This document shows, piece after piece, positions 1-4,042 of a stretch of DNA of 8,186 nt. The notes beneath the pieces are model-generated. The model saw nothing but the letters and a program-made list of their open reading frames with translations, made no database searches and was not told where the DNA came from. Positions within the stretch are counted from its first letter, which is position 1; every line of letters starts with the position of its first letter. Source of the DNA: Clostridia bacterium (GTDB lineage Bacteria > Bacillota > Clostridia > Oscillospirales > CAG-272); assembly GCA_017540285.1 (NCBI GenBank), contig JAFYBI010000483.1:1-8186 (forward strand). Reading direction: 5' to 3'. The translations under genes were made by a program, and so were the position numbers.

Positions 1-25
1 CGAAAGCGGCCGGAGATCTGTCTGC

Positions 26-121
26 TTTCATCATAATGAAATAAATGAAACATAAACTTCGCTTTTCTGATTCTTCCGACTGCTTTCAGGCGGAAAATCA
101 TAAAGGCGAAGTTTATATTTC
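26..121. repeat. Long imperfect inverted repeat (about 75-nt hairpin) plus a small flanking palindrome
   Basis: Positions 47-121 fold almost completely on themselves. GAAA (47-50) pairs with TTTC (118-121); 52-66 pairs with 102-116 (15 pairs, one of them G-T, including the 11-bp perfect arms ATAAACTTCGC/GCGAAGTTTAT); TGATT (68-72) pairs with AATCA (96-100); TTCCG (74-78) pairs with CGGAA (91-95); and CTG (80-82) pairs with CAG (87-89) around a CTTT loop. C51/A117, C67/T101 and A79/G90 are mismatches and C73 is bulged. There are about 32 pairs in all. A smaller palindrome, TTTCAT-CATA-ATGAAA, lies at 26-41, and the 9-mer CTGCTTTCA occurs both at 22-30 and in the hairpin tip (80-88). No T-tract follows, so it is not a standard intrinsic terminator. 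It could be a miniature palindromic element, or an RNA structure at the end of a gene lying left of the window. The pairing is certain; the role is unknown. Confidence 0.75.
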
Positions 122-426
122 CGGAAATACCGAAGAATGTTCCGCCGCATGAAGCCCCATATTGTGCGTCGGAGGGGCGAAATCCGGGAATCATCGTCCC
201 TCTTCCGCCCGGAACGCCCGAAAGTCCCGCCGGACAGTCCGGATTTTTGGCAGTTTCCGTATTTACATTTTCCGTATTTTTGCAGAATTAAATCAAATTT
301 TCGCCCTGATTCATTATTCGGAAACAAATACATGATAAAATATATAACGGCAGTCAGTTGCCCGTTGTTTTTGTACTCACCGGGGCATAATAGCTACTGC
401 GTTTATATATTATATATATTATTTAC
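122..426. other. Noncoding region upstream of nahK; no gene recognised
   Basis: I see no convincing gene here. From 122 to about 250 the DNA is GC-rich with short stems: GCCCC (154-158)/GGGGC (174-178), TCCGGG (183-188)/CCCGGA (208-213), and CCGGA-CAG-TCCGG (230-242) followed by ATTTTT, which resembles a weak plus-strand terminator. From about 250 to 425 it becomes AT-rich, ending in alternating TA (403-424), as expected for a promoter and leader. The best promoter-like pair I find is TTGTTT (365-370) and CATAAT (386-391), but the 15-base spacer is short, so I do not call it as a separate promoter. An open frame on the minus strand runs through the 47-121 hairpin, resembles no family known to me and looks spurious. 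Confidence 0.5.
254..279. repeat. Tandem direct repeat TTTCCGTATTT, 15-base period
   Basis: The 11-mer TTTCCGTATTT occurs at 254-264 and again at 269-279, so the two copies lie on nearly the same face apart by 1.5 helical turns. A related inverted form, GGAAACAAATAC, lies at 320-331. These sites are about 100-140 bases upstream of the likely nahK transcription start and could be binding sites for a regulator, but no regulator is encoded nearby. The repeat is read directly; any regulatory role is inference. Confidence 0.4.
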
Positions 427-459
427 GGAGGAAGTCCGGAGAGAACCGGACAAAACGAC
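427..459 (+). promoter_or_regulatory. nahK ribosome binding site with an intervening hairpin
   Basis: The only strong Shine-Dalgarno core before the nahK ATG is GGAGG at 427-431, which is 28 bases from the start codon and too far for normal initiation. Between them lies GTCCGG (434-439)-AGAGAA-CCGGAC (446-451), a 6-bp stem with a 6-base loop. If it folds, the effective spacing falls to about 10 bases. A second GGAG (438-441) is buried in the hairpin and is 18 bases from the ATG. No ATG, GTG or TTG lies in frame between the upstream stop at 391-393 and position 460, so the distance is not explained by a missed standard start. Confidence 0.55.
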
Positions 460-1545
460 ATGTACGACAAGCTGGCATATGTGGGGGAGCAGTTCCGTCT
501 TCCCGGGAAATTTTACGCGTATGAAACGGTCAAGAACGGAAACATCAATTCCACCTACAAGGTCACCTACCGCGGCGACGACGGAAAACTGAAATCCTAC
601 ATCGTTCAGAAGATCAACACCAACGTCTTCAAGAACCCCGAAAACATCATGGAAAACATCGACCGGGTCACCTCCCATATCCGGGAGCGCAACCCGGACG
701 GCGTTTCCCTTCATTTCCACCATACCGCGGACGGGAAGAACTACCTCTACGACGAGGACCACGCCTTCTGGCGCGTCATGAACTACGTCGATTCCATCAC
801 CTTCGACGTGTGTGACGACCCGGCCGTGATCTCCGCCACCGGCGAGGCCTTCGGACGCTTCCAGAACCAGCTCTCCGATTTCGACGGCTCCGTCCTGCAC
901 GAGACCATCCCGGATTTCCACAACACGCACAAGCGCCTCGACAAGCTCTTCGACGACGTGGCCGCCGACCGACTCGGCCGCAACGACGAAGCCGCCGCGG
1001 AAATCGAGACGATCTCCGCTTACCGCTTCCAGGCCGGACGGCTCAGCGAGCGCTATGCGAACGGCGAGTTCCCGGTCCGCGTGACGCACAACGACACCAA
1101 GTCCAACAACGTCCTGTTCGACCGTTTCACCAAGCGTCCGCTCGTGGTCATCGACCTCGACACGGTCATGCCCGGCATGGCGATGTATGATTTCGGCGAC
1201 GCGGTGCGCTTTATCTGCAACACCGCCGCGGAGGACGAACCGGATCTTCGCCGGGTGTACTTCGACACCTCGAAATTCCGCGCGTTCTGCCACGGGTATC
1301 TCAGCGAGGTCAAGGATTCGCTGACGAAGGACGAGATCGATTCGCTCGTGCTCGCCGCCTTCTCCATCACGGTGGAGCTCGCGTCGCGCTTCCTCGACGA
1401 CTATCTGACGGGCGACACGTATTTCAAGGTCAATTATCCGGGCCACAACCTGGTCCGCACCCGCTGCCAGCTCCAGCTCGCGAAGGATATCCTGCGCAAG
1501 AAGGACGAGCTCGAATGGATCGTGAGCGAATCCATCGAGGGCTAA
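460..1545 (+). CDS. nahK: N-acetylhexosamine 1-kinase (NahK/LnpB type, APH-fold sugar kinase)
   Basis: Predicted cytosolic kinase of 361 residues that phosphorylates GlcNAc/GalNAc at the anomeric carbon with ATP; in bifidobacteria this is a step of the lacto-N-biose/galacto-N-biose pathway. The length matches bifidobacterial NahK (about 359 residues), and similarity is recognisable throughout. Visible motifs are the N-terminal GNINSTYKV (27-35) and IVQKINTNVF (48-57), WRVMNYV (104-110), FGRFQNQLSDFD (131-142), the catalytic loop VTHNDTKSNNVLFD (208-221) with the presumed base D212, the metal-binding IDLDTVMPG (231-239), FGDAVRF (245-251) and YPGHNLVRTR (326-335). These belong to the aminoglycoside-phosphotransferase superfamily (PF01636 type), but the pattern is that of sugar kinases rather than drug resistance. 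The start is the first ATG in frame; its unusual ribosome binding site is described separately. The gene stands alone: no phosphorylase, GalT or GalE homologue lies in the window. The exact sugar preference cannot be read from the sequence. Confidence 0.85.
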   Translation: MYDKLAYVGEQFRLPGKFYAYETVKNGNINSTYKVTYRGDDGKLKSYIVQKINTNVFKNPENIMENIDRVTSHIRERNPDGVSLHFHHTADGKNYLYDEDHAFWRVMNYVDSITFDVCDDPAVISATGEAFGRFQNQLSDFDGSVLHETIPDFHNTHKRLDKLFDDVAADRLGRNDEAAAEIETISAYRFQAGRLSERYANGEFPVRVTHNDTKSNNVLFDRFTKRPLVVIDLDTVMPGMAMYDFGDAVRFICNTAAEDEPDLRRVYFDTSKFRAFCHGYLSEVKDSLTKDEIDSLVLAAFSITVELASRFLDDYLTGDTYFKVNYPGHNLVRTRCQLQLAKDILRKKDELEWIVSESIEG

Positions 1546-1553
1546 ACAACAGG

Positions 1554-1586
1554 AAAAGAGCCGCTGTTCCGTTCAGCGGCTCTTTT
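1554..1586. terminator. Bidirectional intrinsic terminator between convergent genes
   Basis: AAAAGAGCCGCTG (1554-1566) and CAGCGGCTCTTTT (1574-1586) are perfect 13-bp inverted arms around the 7-base loop TTCCGTT. The GC-rich stem is flanked by A4 on the left and T4 on the right, so it can stop transcription in both directions. It lies 8 bases after the nahK stop codon and 17 bases after the stop of the convergent minus-strand gene, serving both. Confidence 0.9.
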
Positions 1587-1603
1587 GCGCGGTCTGCGCC
1601 GCA

Positions 1604-2050
1604 TCATGCGTCCCCCTGCGACGCGCTTTCCTCGAAGGCCAGGATGTCCCGGCAGAGGTCGGCGGCGTCGCGGGAGCAGCCTCTCGCTTCCAGCTCCCCG
1701 AGCTTGTCTTCGAGCTGTCTCATGCCCGTTTTCGTTCCCTTCGCGATCATGGCCGCCATGTGACGGGGCGTCGGATCCATCATCGTGTTCATCATGATGC
1801 CGCCGCGTGTCACCGCCTTTTTGAGGACCGACGGCTCCTGCGGTTTGACTGCTCTGCGCTTCAGCAGCTTCGCCGTCCGGACCGTGAATTCCGCGTACTG
1901 CTCGAGCTGCGCGGTCACCGCGGACATCAGGTCTCTGTCCCGGATCTTCGGGACCATCGCCGCGAGGCTGTCGGTCCCCATCTTCACGTTCCGGTACATC
2001 TCCGCGAGCAGCTCCACCGTCGCCGCGTCGTTTGCGTTGGTGTGATCCAT
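1604..2050 (-). CDS. Small helical protein of unknown function (clostridial conserved type)
   Basis: A protein of 148 residues with no function I can assign. It resembles an uncharacterised clostridial family that I recall by the motifs NVKMGTDSL (21-29), VTAQLEQYAEF (45-55), MMNTMMDPTPRHMAAMIAKGT (starting at 86) and ILAFEE (136-141). It appears all-helical: an N-terminal pair of amphipathic helices (about 10-64), a basic linker (KRRAVKPQEP, 64-73), and a Met-rich middle (85-110) followed by a C-terminal helix. There is no signal peptide or membrane segment, so it is probably cytosolic. The fold may be a ferritin-like bundle, but I see no clear metal-ligand motif. The ATG is well supported by GGAGG 7 bases upstream (complement of 2058-2062). 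It is the last minus-strand gene, after the probable spoVM terminator, and ends at the shared terminator with nahK. I find no clear promoter of its own, so read-through from spoVM is possible. Confidence 0.75.
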   Translation of the reverse strand: MDHTNANDAATVELLAEMYRNVKMGTDSLAAMVPKIRDRDLMSAVTAQLEQYAEFTVRTAKLLKRRAVKPQEPSVLKKAVTRGGIMMNTMMDPTPRHMAAMIAKGTKTGMRQLEDKLGELEARGCSRDAADLCRDILAFEESASQGDA

Positions 2051-2105
2051 GTTGTTTCCTCCGCTTTTGTGATTCGGGTCATTCGGAGGATTCCCGGAAA
2101 ACGGC

Positions 2106-2144
2106 GGAAATATACGAAAGCCGCACGGTTTCTCGCCGCGCGGC
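2106..2144 (-). terminator. Probable terminator after spoVM
   Basis: On the minus strand, GCCGCGCGG (2144-2136) pairs with CCGTGCGGC (2128-2120), giving 9 bp with one G-T pair around the loop CGAGAAA, followed by the T-rich but interrupted tail TTTCGTATATTTCC (2119-2106). It begins only 6 bases after the spoVM stop codon, with an A-rich lead-in. The interrupted T-tract suggests partial termination, which would let some transcription reach the downstream unknown gene. Read on the plus strand, the same stem is followed by CGTTTTT. Confidence 0.6.
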
Positions 2145-2150
2145 CGTTTT

Positions 2151-2237
2151 TCATTTGGATTCTTTCTTCCCGATCCGAAACAGTCGCTTCAGAAACGGGA
2201 CGCACAGCTTCGGGCTTTTCCAGATCACGACCTTCAT
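2151..2237 (-). CDS. spoVM: Stage V sporulation protein SpoVM
   Basis: A 28-residue peptide beginning MKVVIWKSPKL and ending FRIGKKESK. SpoVM is a tiny amphipathic helix that binds the positively curved outer forespore membrane and recruits the SpoIVA ATPase to start coat assembly; it is also known to affect FtsH in B. subtilis. Evidence: the length is close to the 26 residues of B. subtilis SpoVM; the MK start and Pro at position 9, needed for curvature recognition in B. subtilis, are conserved; the middle alternates basic and hydrophobic residues (CVPFLKRLFRIG) and the tail is basic. It lies directly after thiN, as in B. subtilis. A strong GGAGGTG (complement of 2242-2248), with its GGAGG core 6 bases before the ATG, fixes the start. 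An in-frame ATG 13 codons upstream (2276) has no ribosome binding site and would add a non-family N-terminus. The gene is 69 bases from thiN, probably in the same operon. Confidence 0.9.
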   Translation of the reverse strand: MKVVIWKSPKLCVPFLKRLFRIGKKESK

Positions 2238-2306
2238 GTCACACCTCCGCACGCCTGCGTTCTTCGTTCGTTCCATGATATGCCGCGATCGGGGAAAGGT
2301 TCGGCG

Positions 2307-2942
2307 TCACCTCCGGCTCGTGATGAGGAAGGCCTCGCCCTCCACGATGACCGCCGCCTCCCCGTCCGTCACCTCGTTCGAGACGCCGTAGGAGGGATGC
2401 GCGCGGTCGAGGACTGCCCGCTCCAGGGGATATTTCGCTCCCCGGATCGTCACACGGCACGTCCCCGCCGTGATGAGCGAGAAATACCCGCCCTCGTCCG
2501 GCACCGACGCGCTCTCATCCCGCAGGACGCGGACCGTGTTGTCCCCGTCGGTGAGGACGGCTTCCATGCCCCGGTCCCGGAGCGCGGCGAGCAGGAAGAG
2601 GTTCGCGAGCTCGTGATCGAGCCGTCCGCCCGTCCCGCCGACGATGCACAGCTGCCGGAAACCGCGCGCCTGTGCAAAATCCGCCGCGAGGACCGTGTCC
2701 GTCACGTCCTTCTCTGCGGGGACCCGGACGACCTCGATCCCCTCCGGCAGCGGATCCGTATAGGAGTCAAAGTCCCCCATCAGGATGTCGGGCCGGATCC
2801 CGAGCGCTTTTGCGGTCCTGAGGCCGCTGTCCGCCGCGATCACGATCCCCGGGTGCGCGGGCAGCCGTTCCCGCACCGCGTCGATATGGCAGAATCCGCC
2901 CGTTAAGATCACCGCGATCCCTCGTTCTGACGTCGTTTCCAT
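2307..2942 (-). CDS. thiN: Thiamine pyrophosphokinase
   Basis: Transfers pyrophosphate from ATP to thiamine to make thiamine diphosphate, the cofactor of transketolase and 2-oxoacid dehydrogenases; cytosolic. At 211 residues it is the normal family length. The N-terminal catalytic domain shows DSG (38-40), the Asp-rich GDFDS (56-60), EKDVTD (77-82) and GGTGGRLDH (102-110), which together bind ATP/Mg. The C-terminal beta domain carries YGVSNEVTDGEA (185-196), the family's thiamine-side motif (usually SNEFT). The ATG lies inside the end of rsgA: the two genes overlap by 34 bases, and GGAG sits 9 bases before the start, so translation is probably coupled. B. subtilis has rpe between rsgA and thiN; here it is missing. 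I see no thiamine riboswitch in front of it, consistent with expression as part of the prkC operon rather than thiamine-responsive control. Confidence 0.93.
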   Translation of the reverse strand: METTSERGIAVILTGGFCHIDAVRERLPAHPGIVIAADSGLRTAKALGIRPDILMGDFDSYTDPLPEGIEVVRVPAEKDVTDTVLAADFAQARGFRQLCIVGGTGGRLDHELANLFLLAALRDRGMEAVLTDGDNTVRVLRDESASVPDEGGYFSLITAGTCRVTIRGAKYPLERAVLDRAHPSYGVSNEVTDGEAAVIVEGEAFLITSRR

Positions 2943-3961
2943 TCCGGCACGCTCCTTTGTTCTTCATAGATCCGCACATAGCTCTCATGGCGGCTTGCGG
3001 CAATCCCGCCGGCGTCCCGCTTGGCGAGCACCGCGCACCCCTCCTCCCGCAGGTGGGTGCATTTGGTATACCGGCACTTTCCGAGGCAGTCCCCGAATTC
3101 CCGGAACGAGGAGGCGAGCTCGTCGTAGGGGAAGAAGTCGAACCGCGTGAAGTCGAGCATCGAGAAGCCCGGCGTGTCGGCGATCCAGAAGGTCCCGCCG
3201 TCCATGTCCATCGGCCAGAGCTCGACGTGCCGCGTCGTGTGGCGCCCGCGCTCGGTCTTCCGGCTGACGCTGCCCGTCGCAAGGCGGAGGTCCGGGAAGA
3301 GCGCGGTCATGAGGGTGGACTTCCCCGCCCCGGACGCCCCGGCGAAGGCCCCGCTCACGTGTCCGCCGTCGGGAGCGTCGAGCGCGCGTTCGCGGATGTA
3401 CCGCCGGAGCGCGTCCACACCCTCTCCGCCCGCCGCCGAGAGCGGAAAGACACGGTATCCTGCCGTCCCGTAGATGCGCGCGATCTCTCGGGCCTTCTCC
3501 GGGTCGAGATCCGCCTTGTTCACGACGATGACCGTCTCGATCCCGTAGTTCTCCGCGATGACCGTCAGCTTGTCCGCGGTCAGGAGGTCCGGCTCGGGCG
3601 CGGCGCACGGGATCACGGCGAAGAGGATGTCGAGGTTGGCTACCGGCGGACGGATCAGGAGGCTCCGCCGCTCTTCCACCGCGTCGATCACATAATCCAC
3701 GTCGACCCCGCGGTCCCGCTTCTCCGGCCGCTTCATCCGGCTCCCGCCTCGCCGTCCGGCTTCCCCGTCCTCCGGGGGGATCAGAGGTTCGCGCCGGTCC
3801 GCTTCCGTGGCGAGCTCCACCCGCACGTCGTCCCCGACCGTCGGCGAGAGCTTTTTCTGGCGCAGGATCCCCCGGGCGCGGCAGAGGATCTCCTCCTCCG
3901 GGCGCTCGGCGAGGCGCACACCGTAGAGACCGCCCACGCCGCGGGTGACAATGCCGCGCAT
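2909..3961 (-). CDS. rsgA: Ribosome small-subunit-dependent GTPase RsgA (CpgA/YloQ)
   Basis: Late-stage 30S assembly GTPase that acts on the maturing decoding centre; in B. subtilis it is phosphorylated by PrkC. The GTPase is circularly permuted as expected: NKAD (G4, 148-151), LSA (G5, 174-176), P-loop GASGAGKST (208-216), RHTT (G2, 240-243) and DTPGF (G3, 262-266), then the zinc site C296-x4-C301-x-H303-x5-C309 and a C-terminal helix. The N-terminal OB domain begins MRGIVTRGVGGLYGV, the usual family start, which is why I choose the ATG at 3961 (AAGGA 4 bases upstream) over the ATG at 3973 or the TTG at 3982, neither of which has a ribosome binding site. With this start it has 350 residues, longer than the usual 290-300 or so. 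Much of the excess is a charged, Arg/Gly/Pro-rich insertion at about 56-86 in the OB domain, before the RRSLLIRPPVANLD motif. It follows prkC and overlaps thiN. Confidence 0.93.
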   Translation of the reverse strand: MRGIVTRGVGGLYGVRLAERPEEEILCRARGILRQKKLSPTVGDDVRVELATEADRREPLIPPEDGEAGRRGGSRMKRPEKRDRGVDVDYVIDAVEERRSLLIRPPVANLDILFAVIPCAAPEPDLLTADKLTVIAENYGIETVIVVNKADLDPEKAREIARIYGTAGYRVFPLSAAGGEGVDALRRYIRERALDAPDGGHVSGAFAGASGAGKSTLMTALFPDLRLATGSVSRKTERGRHTTRHVELWPMDMDGGTFWIADTPGFSMLDFTRFDFFPYDELASSFREFGDCLGKCRYTKCTHLREEGCAVLAKRDAGGIAASRHESYVRIYEEQRSVPEWKRRQNEGSR

Positions 3962-3984
3962 CGTATCCTTCATAAGAGACAACG

Positions 3985-4015
3985 GCGGGGAAAACCCGTG
4001 TGAGATTTTCCCCGC
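3985..4015 (-). other. Intercistronic hairpin between prkC and rsgA
   Basis: GCGGGGAAAA (3985-3994) and TTTTCCCCGC (4006-4015) are perfect 10-bp arms around an 11-base loop. In the minus-strand transcript the stem lies 27 bases after the prkC stop and 14 bases before the rsgA Shine-Dalgarno sequence. Its minus-strand tail is CGTTGTCTCTT, a poor T-tract, so full termination is unlikely. Partial attenuation, or protection/processing of the mRNA to set different kinase and GTPase levels, fits better. The pairing is certain; the function is inferred. Confidence 0.65.
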
Positions 4016-4042
4016 TTTCCTTTCGTATTGGTTTCGGACGCC

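Noticed and set aside
31..333. Minus-strand 100-codon frame at the left end
   Set aside because: It reads straight through the long hairpin, resembles no family and ends upstream in an AT-rich region without a ribosome site.
403..1446. Open frame of 347 codons on the minus strand opposite nahK
   Set aside because: It is antisense to a clear kinase and crosses the nahK leader; no recognisable domain and no ribosome binding site context.
460..1545. Aminoglycoside resistance phosphotransferase
   Set aside because: The HND and IDLDT motifs are shared with that superfamily, but the whole length follows the N-acetylhexosamine kinase pattern (YPGHNLVRTR, FGRFQNQLSDFD).
2957..4003. Open frame of 348 codons on the plus strand opposite rsgA
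   Set aside because: It is antisense to a complete RsgA with all its motifs; the product is Arg/Pro/Glu-rich and unlike any known protein.
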